A DNA stretch of 64,000 nucleotides from Prevotella sp. (GTDB lineage: Bacteria; Bacteroidota; Bacteroidia; Bacteroidales; Bacteroidaceae). The stretch covers positions 1 through 64,000 of the forward strand of contig JAILFU010000171.1 in the NCBI GenBank assembly GCA_024697405.1, read 5' to 3'. This document shows, piece after piece, positions 9,214 through 18,955 of this stretch (the stretch's first letter is position 1; every line of letters begins with the position of its first letter). The position numbers and the translations under genes were made by a program. The notes beneath the pieces are model-generated. The model was not told the origin of the DNA and did not search any database. It was given only the letters and a program-made list of their open reading frames with translations.

Positions 9214-10403
9214 TTTGTACCTCCTCTCTTCATTCGTTTACTAATATTCCGCTCCACGACGAAGTGGTCGATGGTGGGAGCAAACATGTTCATCAGCAGG
9301 ATGGCGAGCATCATGCCCTCAGGATAGCCGGGGTTCATCACACGGATGATGATGGCCATCATGCCGATGATGAAGCCGTAGATCCACTTGCCAGTCTCTG
9401 TGCGTGCAGAGGTGACGGGGTCGGTAGCCATAAACACGGCACCAAAGGCGAAGCCGCCCAGCACCAGGTGCTCATACCAGGGAATGGGCGTAGAGCCTGT
9501 CGACGCGAAGAGGGCTGCCGTCAGAGCGCCGCCCACGAAGACGCTGAGCATGGTCTTCCACGAGGCGATGCCCGTGATGAGCAGCAGCAGGGCACCAAGG
9601 GCGATGGCGATGACGCTGGTCTCGCCGATAGAGCCCGGTATGAAGCCGCAGATCATGTCGCAGAGGCTGGTGCCGGCATCAACGGGGTTGACGCCCAGTC
9701 CCACCTCGGCCAGCGGAGTAGCCTGCGAGAAGCCGTCGACCAGCGTGTTGCCCAGGCCGAAGATGGTGTCGTCGGCCACCCACACCTTGTCGCCGCTCAT
9801 CATTGAGGGGTAGGCAAAGAAGAGAAAGGCACGGCAGATGAGCGCGGGGTTGAAAATGTTCATGCCCGTGCCGCCGAAGATTTCCTTGCCGATGATGACG
9901 GCGAAGGCGACGGCTATGGCCAGAATCCAAAGCGGACAGTTGACGGGGATGATCATCGGGATGAGGATGCCCGACACGAGGAATCCCTCCTGTATCTCCT
10001 CGCCCTTCCATTGTGCCCAGGCGAACTCAATGCCCAGACCCACGATATAGCTGACGAGAATCTTGGGCAGCACGGCCAGGAAGCCGTAGATGAAGATTTC
10101 GAAGAAGCCGGCCGAGGCGAGGGTGCCTGCAGCCATATAGTTCTGGTAGCCCACATTATACATACCAAAGAGCAGGGCAGGCATCAGGGCAATCACTACC
10201 ATACTCATGATGCGCTTCGAGTCGATGGCATCATGTATGTGCACTCCGTTCCTCGACGTGATGTTCGGCACGTAGAGGAAGGTCTCGAAGCCGTCGAAGA
10301 GCGAGCGGAAAGCATGCAGCTTGCCGTCTTTCTCGAAGTTCGGCTTTATCTTGTTCAAATAATTTCTTAAAAAACTCATAGAACTCAAATTTTGACTAAT
10401 CAA
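9210..10403 (-). CDS. nqrB: Na+-translocating NADH:quinone reductase subunit B
   Basis: NqrB-type membrane protein; FMN site region SVIAIALGALLLLITGIASWKTMLS. Confidence 0.97.
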   Translation of the reverse strand: MISQNLSSMSFLRNYLNKIKPNFEKDGKLHAFRSLFDGFETFLYVPNITSRNGVHIHDAIDSKRIMSMVVIALMPALLFGMYNVGYQNYMAAGTLASAGFFEIFIYGFLAVLPKILVSYIVGLGIEFAWAQWKGEEIQEGFLVSGILIPMIIPVNCPLWILAIAVAFAVIIGKEIFGGTGMNIFNPALICRAFLFFAYPSMMSGDKVWVADDTIFGLGNTLVDGFSQATPLAEVGLGVNPVDAGTSLCDMICGFIPGSIGETSVIAIALGALLLLITGIASWKTMLSVFVGGALTAALFASTGSTPIPWYEHLVLGGFAFGAVFMATDPVTSARTETGKWIYGFIIGMMAIIIRVMNPGYPEGMMLAILLMNMFAPTIDHFVVERNISKRMKRGGTK

Positions 10404-10408
10404 TCCTT

Positions 10409-10731
10409 CTCAACACTAATTGCGGGATAAACTTATTCACTAATTGGGGAAAATCTTATTCACTAATTGGGGAAAATCTTATTCGCTAATTGAGGAAAAT
10501 CTTATTCACTAATTGGGGAAAATCTTGTTCACTAATCGTGGAAAATCTTGTTCACTAATTGGGGAAAAATTTTTCCATAATTTGTGGTTTATATTTTCCA
10601 TAATTCGTGATTTAAATTTTCCATAATTTGTGGTTTCTATTTTCCTAAATTTGTGATTCATATTTTCCTAAATTTGTGATTCATATTTTCCATAATTCGT
10701 GACTTACATTCTCCGTAATTCGTGTAAAAAA
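10409..10731. repeat. Head-to-head array of 23-nt tandem repeats: 7 units CTTATTCACTAATTGGGGAAAAT then 7 units of the inverted form TTTTCCATAATTCGTGATTTATA
   Basis: Units keep an exact 23-nt register from 10409-10569 and 10571-10731; second half resembles the reverse complement of the first. Confidence 0.9.
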
Positions 10732-10752
10732 AGAATCGTGCTTACCATATAT

Positions 10753-12108
10753 TTATGTATTCTCCTTCCTTAGCATGTTCAATCCTTCGCGTACGATGCG
10801 CTGCAACTCCAGCTTCGAGGAATCCACGAACTCTGCCAGCGCAAAGTCCTCAGGGCTAACCTCATAGATGCCCAGCTGCTCCATCTTGTCAATGTCGCCG
10901 GTGATGATGGCCTTGATGAGATACTCGCCATAGATGTCCATAGGCAGCACCCGGTCGTACTCTCCGCTCATGATGATGTGGCGCTCGCCGCCCTTCACAC
11001 GGGCATCCAGCGCATATTCCTTCTTCTTGCCCAGCAGCCAGGAGAAATAGCTGCGGTTCACGGAGAACTGCTTCAGGCGCGGCAGAATCCAGCCTAGCAG
11101 CTCGTCGGCATCGTCGCCTTCGGGAATCACGGTAATCTCCGAGCTGTGAGCACCCAGGTAGCCGTCCTTCGTGGTCTGCCGTCCTGTGAGCACGTTGCCG
11201 TTGATGATGCGCACGTGGTGGTCGGCATCGTAGCTGTTTGAGAGCAGCGTAGAGAGTTCCTCGCCCACCAGCATCTCCACATGGCAGGGCTTCTTCACCT
11301 CGCTTCCGCAAAGTGCCACCGTGCGGCGCAGGTCTACCTTGCCCGTGTTGAACAGGCGCCCGATGAAGAGCACCACCGTGGGGTCGCCAATGGCCCACAC
11401 CATCTCGCCCTTGTTCACTGGCTCCAGGTGGTTCACCTGCACACCTACGTTTCCGGCAGGGCAGGGGCCGTCGAACACATTCACCTCCACGCCTTCCAGA
11501 TTTGAAATCTTCGCTTGAAGGGCTGAGTCCTTACCCACGCCGACGTAGACCTTTGCAATCTTTGCCAGCGCCTTGAGGCCGGTCACGAAATCCTGCTCCT
11601 GACCTTTCACCTCATACTCGAAGTCGCAGGCCAGCGGCTTGTCGCGCAAGGCCGAGACGAAAACAGTCCTCGGACGCACGGGAGTGGTGGCAACGGCGTA
11701 GGGCAGCTGGTTCACGTAGCCCAGCAGGCCAGCTTCCATGATGTGCTCAAGCACGGCCTGTCCGTCCATCTTCTCCACATCCTTCTTTCCGAAGTCCACA
11801 TAGCTTTGCTCCTTGTCGGCCTCCACCTTCACGCAGAGCACTTTCCTCCGTTCACCCCGCTCTACGGCTGTCACTTTGCCGCTTACAGGCGAAGCAAACT
11901 TCATCTCAGGATACTGTTTGTTGACAAACAGCGCATCCCCGGCCTTGACCACATCGCCTTCCTTGACCACCACCTTGGGAGTCACTCCCTCAAAATCGTC
12001 GGGCACCAACGCGAAGCGCCCGTTCGACTTCAAGCTGAGTTTTTCCTCAGCAGCCCTGCCTTGAAGGTTGATGTCTAAGCCTTTGTGTAGCTTAATTACA
12101 TTTGCCAT
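10753..12108 (-). CDS. nqrA: Na+-translocating NADH:quinone reductase subunit A
   Basis: MANVIKLHKGLDINLQGRA N-terminus typical of NqrA. Confidence 0.97.
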   Translation of the reverse strand: MANVIKLHKGLDINLQGRAAEEKLSLKSNGRFALVPDDFEGVTPKVVVKEGDVVKAGDALFVNKQYPEMKFASPVSGKVTAVERGERRKVLCVKVEADKEQSYVDFGKKDVEKMDGQAVLEHIMEAGLLGYVNQLPYAVATTPVRPRTVFVSALRDKPLACDFEYEVKGQEQDFVTGLKALAKIAKVYVGVGKDSALQAKISNLEGVEVNVFDGPCPAGNVGVQVNHLEPVNKGEMVWAIGDPTVVLFIGRLFNTGKVDLRRTVALCGSEVKKPCHVEMLVGEELSTLLSNSYDADHHVRIINGNVLTGRQTTKDGYLGAHSSEITVIPEGDDADELLGWILPRLKQFSVNRSYFSWLLGKKKEYALDARVKGGERHIIMSGEYDRVLPMDIYGEYLIKAIITGDIDKMEQLGIYEVSPEDFALAEFVDSSKLELQRIVREGLNMLRKENT

Positions 12109-12200
12109 TATAGTTATTGTTTGATAAAATACGCAATAGCGTGTGCAAAATTAATAAAAATTAGTAAGAAAACGAAGAATTTGTGCTAGAAAATAATAAA

Positions 12201-15200
12201 ATGAAAAGATTTTGTCGTAATTTTGCAACACGAAATAAAGTGGTGGCCCAAAATTGCCATTTCGGAATAGCGAATTTGAAGAAGTTCAAGCATATCATCA
12301 ACTGGACAATATGGAGCGTGCTGGCTCTGTATGTCCTGCTCGTGGTGCTCATCCAGCTCCCGTTCATGCAGCGGCAGATAGGCCGTCTGGTGGAAGGCGC
12401 GGTAAGCGGGAAGCTGGGCACGGAAGTGAGCGTGGGGCGTGTCAACCTGGGATTCTTCAACCGTCTCATCATCGACGATGTCGCCATCAAGGACCAGCGG
12501 CAGGAGGACCTGTTGCAGGTGCGCCGCATGTCGGTGAAGATGGAGTTGCTGCCCCTGCTCGACGGTCGTGTGTCCATATCCTCTGCCCAGCTGTTCGGTG
12601 CCCGCCTGCATCTCTATCGCGACAGCGCTGGGGCAGTACCCAACTACCAGTTTGCCGTCGACGCCCTCTCCTCGCCCGACAACGACGATGCCTCCAAGCT
12701 CGACCTGCGCATCGGCTCGCTCATCGTGCGCAGCCTCGCGCTGGGCTACGACCAGCTCGACGCCCCTTCCACGCCAGGCCGCTTCAACCCCCTCCACCTG
12801 AGCATCTCCGATGTCAGCGCACATATCCTGCTGCGTGCCCTCGACGACAACCAGCTCAGCCTGCTTGTCAAGCGCATCTCCCTGAAAGAGCAGTCGGGGC
12901 TGGAGCTGCGCCAGCTGGCTTTCAAGCTTGAGGCCGACAAGCACGCAGCCCTGCTTTCCGACCTCTCTTTACAGACGCAGAACTCACATTTGAGCGTTGA
13001 TTCATTAAATGCTACCTATCAGCTTGACAGCCTGCAGAATACACTAATCTATGACGTGAATCTCTTTAAGTGTTTCTTCGTGCCTGGGGACTTCGCCTGT
13101 CTGCTGCCCGCACATTTTCCCGCTGACCATTCTCTGCAAGTCGATGCCGCCTTCAGCGGAGGGGTGAGAAGCCTCGTCTGCCAGCACTTGGACATATCCT
13201 CTCCCGACGAGTCGCTTCAGCTGCAGCTGTCGGGCAGACTCCACGAGGCAGGGTGGCAGGCCAACGTCAGCCGGCTCAACGTTTCCAGCCAGCTGCTGAC
13301 CGAGCTGCACGACCTTCTCCCGTCCGTCTCGCCACTCGTCGACCGTCTGGGCGATGTCAGCCTCGCCGGAAGTGCCTATCAGGATGACCTGGGCCGAATC
13401 AGCGCTCAGGGGAACCTGCACACGGGGCTGGGACAGCTCGCCCTGCATGGCGACATGACTCCTGAAGCCGACACCTGGACGCTGGACGTGGGCACCGACA
13501 GCCTGGACATGCAGCGCCTGCTCGCCCATCCTTCCTTCGGGCTCCTGGCTGCCCGCCTCCATCTCAGCGGACGTGGCCAGGCGATAGGCATAGAGGGTGC
13601 CGTGCCCCGCATCGACTGGCAGGGCTACAGCTACCGCGACCTCTCACTCGACGGCTCCTACAGCCCACAGGGGGTTGAGGGGAAGCTCAAGCTCGACGAC
13701 CCCAACCTCCTTGCCGATGTGGAGGGCTCCGTCAGCCTCGCGTCGCGGACGCCCAGAATACGCCTCACGGGAAACATCGGCTCCGTAGCTCCCCAGACCC
13801 TCCATCTGACCGACTACTGGGGCGACGCCGTCTTCTCGGCTGTCATCGACGCCGACTTCTCAGCCTCTTCGCTGGCCGATGCCGAAGGTACTGTCGACCT
13901 CGACGACTTCATCATGATACAAGGCGACACCGCCCGCTACCACCTCGACAACCTGCACGTGAAATCGGGCTATGCCGACGGACGCCATTTCCTCCGCCTG
14001 AACAGCGACTTCGGCGAGATGGAGCTGCAGGGCAAGTTCTACTGGAACACGTTGGCCCAGAGCCTGGCATCAGCCGTTCCCATGCTGACCACAAAGCGCA
14101 AGCAGGGCAACAACGACTTCGTGCTGGCCATGCGACTGACCGACAGCCAATGGCTGAAGAAGCTCACAGGCATACCCCTCGACCTGGAAGGCCCCATGCA
14201 TCTTAACGCTCAAGTCTGCGACTCCACCAGCAGCATCGAGGTCAGCTCCTACGTCTCGTCGTTCCTCTACGGAGCTGACCAATATCACGATGCCACGCTC
14301 AGGCTCACCACTCAGGGCGACAGCAGCCTGTGTAACGCCAGTCTGACCCGCCTCACCGACAACGGCAAGCCCCTCTATGTGAAGCTGGCGGCACACACCT
14401 CCGACAGTCAGCTGTTCTCCACTTTAACCCTGAACACCGAAGGGACCGACGGCGGAACCGTGAACACCATCACCTCCCTTTATCAGAACGACAAGGGGCT
14501 GCGCGAGACCCACGTGCGCGTCATGCCCTCGGAGCTGACCGTCAAAGGACAGCTCTGGGAGCTGGAGCCTTGCGACATCCTCTACAGCGAGAAACGACTC
14601 ATGGTCGACCAGTTCACCATCCATCACGGCGACGAGCACCTCATCATCGACGGCATCGCGTCCACCAGTCAGGGCGACTCCCTGCTCGTCGACCTGCGCG
14701 GCGTGGACATCGCCTCCCTGCTCGACATCGTCAATTTCCATTCCGTGGAATTCGGCGGACGGGCCACAGGACGGGCATACATCTGCCAGGCGTTCGACAA
14801 CCTCCAGGCCTGGGCCGACATCTTCGTCCCCGACTTCCTCTTCCAGTATGCGCCCATGGGCAAGCTCGAAGCCCATGCCTTCTGGAATGCCGATGAAGGA
14901 CAGGTAGACCTTGACGCCTTCATCGACGACGGCGCCGACGCGCAGACCTATATCGACGGCTACGTCTCACCCCGACAGCAGCAGATAGAACTGGGCATCC
15001 GCGCACGAGGCACTAGCATAGGCTTTGTACACTCCTTCACCAATAGTTTCGTGGGGCACATCGAGGGCCACGCTCATGGCGACGTCCGCGTGCACGGCCC
15101 GCTGAAAGGCATCAACCTCAACGGAGAGGCCGTCGTCGACGGACTGGCAACCATCACGCCTCTCGGCACCAGATACACCTTCCACGACGACACCGTGCGC

Positions 15201-16652
15201 ATGGTGCCCGACACCATCATGTTCCGCGATTTCATCGTCTACGACCGCGACCTTCACACCATACACTTCGACGGAGCCGTGGGCCATCACGACCTGAAGG
15301 ACTTCTACTTCGACCTGCAAGGCACAGCCGACCATCTGCTGGCCTACGACTTCCCACAGCTGGAGCCGGGCAGCACCATCGGAGGCACCATCTGGGCCGA
15401 CGGACAGACCGTCATTCGCGGACGCTCAGGCGAAGTGGTCATCGACTGCGACGTCACACCCGCATCGCCCTCCTTCTTCATCTACAACGCCGCCTCGCCC
15501 GATGCCGTCAGCAACCAGCAGTTCATCACATGGGGAGAGGCTAGCCAGAGGGGTAGGGGAAACACCGCCCACTACGATGAAGAGCAAGGCTCTTCCCTTC
15601 CCGTACAGGCGGCTTCGACCTCTGGCGCAGACAATGCTCAGGACGGCGGGAGGTCAGACCTTCGCATAAACCTGCGCATCAACGCCATACCCGATGCCAC
15701 GCTGCGCCTGCTCATGGATCAGCGCTCGGGCGACTATATCACGCTCAACGGAAGCGGCGTCCTGCGCGCGTCCTATTACAACAAAGGCCCTTTCCAAATG
15801 TTCGGTACCTACAACGTGGAGCGCGGCACCTACAGCATGACCATACAGAACATCCTCAAGAAAATCTTCCAGTTCCAGCCAGGCAGCAGCCTCGTCTTCG
15901 GAGGCGACCCCCTGCAGGCCGCCCTCAACCTGAAAGCCCGCCATACCGTCAACGGCGTGTCGCTCTCCGACCTCGGACTGGGCAACTCCTTCACCAGCAA
16001 CACCATCCGCGTCAACTGCCTGATGAACATCCTGGGCACGGCTGGCGAGCCGCGCGTGGAGTTCGACCTGGAGATGCCCACCGTCAACAGCGAGGAGGAG
16101 CAGATGATACGCTCCATCATAGCCAGCGAGCAGGAGCTCAACCAGCAGGTGGTCTATCTCCTGGGCATAGGCCGTTTCTACACACAGGGAGCCAACAACG
16201 CCTCCACGCAGGGCTACGGGCAGACCGAGCTGGCCATGCAGAGCCTGCTCTCCAGCACGGTGTCCTCGCAAATCAACCAGATACTCTCGCAGGTCATCAA
16301 GAACGACGACTGGAATTTCGGCGCAAACATCTCCACAGGCAACGAGGGCTGGCATAATGCCGAATACGAGGGACTCTTCAGCGGCCGCATGCTCAACAAC
16401 CGCCTGCTCATCAACGGACAGTTCGGCTATCGCGACAACGCCACACAGGCAGCACCTTCCTTCATCGGCGACTTCGACATACAGTACGTACTTACGCCTG
16501 GCGGCAGCCTTTCCCTGAAAGCCTACAACCAGACCAACGATCGCTATTTCACCCATTCATCGCTGAACACGCAGGGCATAGGCATCATCATGAAGAAAGA
16601 CTTCAACGGCCTGAAAGACCTCTTCACCATCCGACGCAAAAAAAACAAGTAG
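12201..16652 (+). CDS. tamB: TamB-like translocation/assembly module protein (DUF490)
   Basis: Long beta-helical protein, N-terminal TM anchor, C-terminal GEPRVEFDLEMPTVNSEEEQMIRSIIASEQELNQQVVYLL... GTEVSVG... typical of TamB; start codon uncertain. Confidence 0.85.
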   Translation: MKRFCRNFATRNKVVAQNCHFGIANLKKFKHIINWTIWSVLALYVLLVVLIQLPFMQRQIGRLVEGAVSGKLGTEVSVGRVNLGFFNRLIIDDVAIKDQRQEDLLQVRRMSVKMELLPLLDGRVSISSAQLFGARLHLYRDSAGAVPNYQFAVDALSSPDNDDASKLDLRIGSLIVRSLALGYDQLDAPSTPGRFNPLHLSISDVSAHILLRALDDNQLSLLVKRISLKEQSGLELRQLAFKLEADKHAALLSDLSLQTQNSHLSVDSLNATYQLDSLQNTLIYDVNLFKCFFVPGDFACLLPAHFPADHSLQVDAAFSGGVRSLVCQHLDISSPDESLQLQLSGRLHEAGWQANVSRLNVSSQLLTELHDLLPSVSPLVDRLGDVSLAGSAYQDDLGRISAQGNLHTGLGQLALHGDMTPEADTWTLDVGTDSLDMQRLLAHPSFGLLAARLHLSGRGQAIGIEGAVPRIDWQGYSYRDLSLDGSYSPQGVEGKLKLDDPNLLADVEGSVSLASRTPRIRLTGNIGSVAPQTLHLTDYWGDAVFSAVIDADFSASSLADAEGTVDLDDFIMIQGDTARYHLDNLHVKSGYADGRHFLRLNSDFGEMELQGKFYWNTLAQSLASAVPMLTTKRKQGNNDFVLAMRLTDSQWLKKLTGIPLDLEGPMHLNAQVCDSTSSIEVSSYVSSFLYGADQYHDATLRLTTQGDSSLCNASLTRLTDNGKPLYVKLAAHTSDSQLFSTLTLNTEGTDGGTVNTITSLYQNDKGLRETHVRVMPSELTVKGQLWELEPCDILYSEKRLMVDQFTIHHGDEHLIIDGIASTSQGDSLLVDLRGVDIASLLDIVNFHSVEFGGRATGRAYICQAFDNLQAWADIFVPDFLFQYAPMGKLEAHAFWNADEGQVDLDAFIDDGADAQTYIDGYVSPRQQQIELGIRARGTSIGFVHSFTNSFVGHIEGHAHGDVRVHGPLKGINLNGEAVVDGLATITPLGTRYTFHDDTVRMVPDTIMFRDFIVYDRDLHTIHFDGAVGHHDLKDFYFDLQGTADHLLAYDFPQLEPGSTIGGTIWADGQTVIRGRSGEVVIDCDVTPASPSFFIYNAASPDAVSNQQFITWGEASQRGRGNTAHYDEEQGSSLPVQAASTSGADNAQDGGRSDLRINLRINAIPDATLRLLMDQRSGDYITLNGSGVLRASYYNKGPFQMFGTYNVERGTYSMTIQNILKKIFQFQPGSSLVFGGDPLQAALNLKARHTVNGVSLSDLGLGNSFTSNTIRVNCLMNILGTAGEPRVEFDLEMPTVNSEEEQMIRSIIASEQELNQQVVYLLGIGRFYTQGANNASTQGYGQTELAMQSLLSSTVSSQINQILSQVIKNDDWNFGANISTGNEGWHNAEYEGLFSGRMLNNRLLINGQFGYRDNATQAAPSFIGDFDIQYVLTPGGSLSLKAYNQTNDRYFTHSSLNTQGIGIIMKKDFNGLKDLFTIRRKKNK

Positions 16653-16756
16653 AGTGGGGGAGGCTTAGTCTGTCAAACAATGGAACCTGGTCAGTCCAGA
16701 CAAGAAGAATTGGGCTTGTCAAGATAAAAGCTAAAGTATTAACGGCAGGAAAGTCA

Positions 16757-17111
16757 AAACCCTGCAACCCTGCACCAGTAGCGTTTAACCTCCTGTTTCT
16801 TAGCCGTTTGTCAGGTGTACACTTTGCTGCAAACCCTGCTCTAACCCTGCTCCACGCTCATGCTTTCGCCAATAGCCTGATGTATAGTCCAAAAGTTCCC
16901 GCAGAAAGTCCCAAGCCTTGGGACGAAAAAATAGCGTGCGCATTTTCCCAAACGGCGTGCGTATTTTCCCAAGCGGCGTTCGTATTTCCCAGTACGCATC
17001 ACGAATATAGACATTTCGCATAGTAAGTGCAAGGTTTCGCCTCAAGTGTACACTTTCTACCTCGCTGTAAAACAAAGAATTACAAAGCACCAGCGCAGGG
17101 TTGCAGGGTTT
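16757..17111. repeat. Dispersed intergenic element, copy B
   Basis: AAACCCTGCAACCCTGCAC left, GCGCAGGGTTGCAGGGTTT right, GTCCCAAGCCTTGGGAC at 16908-16924, tandem CGCATTTTCCCAAACGGCGTG units. Confidence 0.75.
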
Positions 17112-17322
17112 GCACAAAATATGGTCAATATAATCATCCTTCTAGTAGGGAAAGGGCATAATAATAGAACTTGAGAACCATTATTTTAGGCAACGACATA
17201 GCAGTTGACCATGAATGCTTCACCGATTAAATTAGGTCAAAACAGACCGAAACAAACCTTAAATCGAATCGCGTAAAACGCTGTCATACAATTAACTCCG
17301 CTTAACAGACCTTATTCTTTGC

Positions 17323-17403
17323 CTATTGCGCGTTTGCCCCTTTTAGAGTAATCGAGCCGAGGATGTTGGCGAGCAGAACTATGATGACGGTTTTCATCTT
17401 CAT
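17323..17403 (-). CDS. Possible small ORF of 26 aa (MKMKTVIIVLLANILGSITLKGANAQ), signal-peptide-like
   Basis: Reverse-strand ATG...TAG, hydrophobic, ends in an AxA-like site; starts just downstream of an inverted-repeat arm. Confidence 0.3.
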   Translation of the reverse strand: MKMKTVIIVLLANILGSITLKGANAQ

Positions 17404-17414
17404 GATTTCTTTGT

Positions 17415-17557
17415 GGAGCAGTAGCAAAAACTGGTTGGTGGCTCTTATGCGAACAGCTTAGTAAGCCTATATATGAAGAAAGATATCTTCCATGCTGCGA
17501 ATGGTCGGAATAATTCTCCAAATAAGCAAATTACCAACCAGGTTTTGCTACTGCTCC
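17415..17557. repeat. 25-bp inverted repeat (24/25 identical) flanking a 93-bp spacer
   Basis: 17415-17439 GGAGCAGTAGCAAAAACTGGTTGGT; 17533-17557 ACCAACCAGGTTTTGCTACTGCTCC. Confidence 0.9.
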
Positions 17558-17577
17558 CAAAAAATTACGGGGCAATG

Positions 17578-17609
17578 TTTGGTGGGTTCACATTTTGTTT
17601 GTACCTTTG
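17578..17609 (+). promoter_or_regulatory. Bacteroidota-type promoter (TTTG-N20-TACCTTTG) for glyA
   Basis: TTTG at 17578-17581 and TACCTTTG at 17602-17609, upstream of ATG 17659. Confidence 0.75.
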
Positions 17610-17658
17610 CAGTCTAAAAGGGACATATACCTATTACATTATAGAAAAAGGCTAAAAG

Positions 17659-18939
17659 ATGAACAGAGACAACGCCATTTTTGAGTTGATTGAGAAAGAG
17701 CATCAGCGCCAGCTGAAAGGCATTGAGCTGATTGCCAGTGAGAACTTTGTGAGCGATCAGGTGATGGCGGCTATGGGCAGCTACCTGACCAACAAGTATG
17801 CCGAGGGCTATCCCGGCCACCGCTACTACGGCGGCTGCCAGGTGGTGGACGAGGTGGAGCAGCTTGCCATCGACCGTGTGTGCAAGCTCTTCGATGCGGA
17901 GTATGCCAACGTGCAGCCCCACAGCGGCGCACAGGCCAATGCTGCCGTGCTGCTGGCCGTATTGAAGCCCGGCGACACGTTCATGGGTCTGAACCTGGCC
18001 CACGGCGGCCACCTCTCGCACGGCTCGCTGGTGAACACGAGCGGCATCCTCTACAAGCCCGTGGGCTATAACCTGTCGAAGGAGACGGGCCGCGTGGACT
18101 ACGACGAGATGGAGCAGCTGGCCTTGGAGCACAAGCCGAAGCTCATCATCGGCGGCGGCTCGGCCTACAGCCGTGAGTGGGACTACAAGCGCATGCGTGA
18201 GATTGCCGACAAAGTGGGCGCCCTGCTGATGATAGACATGGCTCATCCCGCTGGCCTCATCGCCGCCGGACTGCTGGAGAACCCCGTGAAATGGGCACAC
18301 ATCGTGACCTCGACCACACACAAGACGCTGCGCGGCCCTCGCGGCGGCATCATCCTCATGGGCAAGGACTTTGAGAACCCCTGGGGCCTGAAGACTCCGA
18401 AGGGCGTGACGAAGATGATGTCGACCCTGATCAACAGCGCCGTCTTCCCCGGCCAGCAGGGCGGTCCCCTGGAGCATGTCATCGCCGCCAAGGCCGTTGC
18501 CTTCGGCGAGGCTTTGCAGCCCGAGTTCAAGGAGTGGGCCAAGCAGGTGCAGAAGAACGCGAAGGTGCTGGCCGAGGAACTGGTGAAGCGTGGCTTTGGC
18601 ATCGTCAGCGGCGGCACGGACAACCACTCCATGCTCGTCGACCTGCGCACGAAATATCCCGACCTGACGGGCAAGGTGGCCGAGAACGCCCTTGTGGCTG
18701 CCGACATCACGGTGAACAAGAATATGGTGCCCTTCGACACGCGCTCGGCCTTCCAGACCAGCGGCATCCGCCTGGGCACGCCTGCCATCACCACGCGCGG
18801 CGCCAAGGAAGACCTCATGGTGCAGATTGCCGCCTGGATTGAGGAGGTGCTCAACGACCCCACCAACGAGGAGGTCATCGCAAGCGTGCGCCAGCGTGTG
18901 AACGAAAAGATGAAGGACTACCCGCTTTTCGCCTATTAA
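17659..18939 (+). CDS. glyA: Serine hydroxymethyltransferase
   Basis: [38 protein letters not shown]-lysine motif. Confidence 0.98.
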   Translation: MNRDNAIFELIEKEHQRQLKGIELIASENFVSDQVMAAMGSYLTNKYAEGYPGHRYYGGCQVVDEVEQLAIDRVCKLFDAEYANVQPHSGAQANAAVLLAVLKPGDTFMGLNLAHGGHLSHGSLVNTSGILYKPVGYNLSKETGRVDYDEMEQLALEHKPKLIIGGGSAYSREWDYKRMREIADKVGALLMIDMAHPAGLIAAGLLENPVKWAHIVTSTTHKTLRGPRGGIILMGKDFENPWGLKTPKGVTKMMSTLINSAVFPGQQGGPLEHVIAAKAVAFGEALQPEFKEWAKQVQKNAKVLAEELVKRGFGIVSGGTDNHSMLVDLRTKYPDLTGKVAENALVAADITVNKNMVPFDTRSAFQTSGIRLGTPAITTRGAKEDLMVQIAAWIEEVLNDPTNEEVIASVRQRVNEKMKDYPLFAY

Positions 18940-18955
18940 ACAGCTAATTACCATA

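Noticed and set aside
10409-10731. CRISPR array
   Set aside because: Contiguous degenerate 23-mers with no unique spacers, orientation flips midway, and no cas genes in the window
16800-17117. ORF MCKPCNPAL...GKIRTPFGKMRTLFFRPKAWD
   Set aside because: It is a translation of the dispersed repeat (tandem GKIRTPFG from the 21-nt units), not a credible protein
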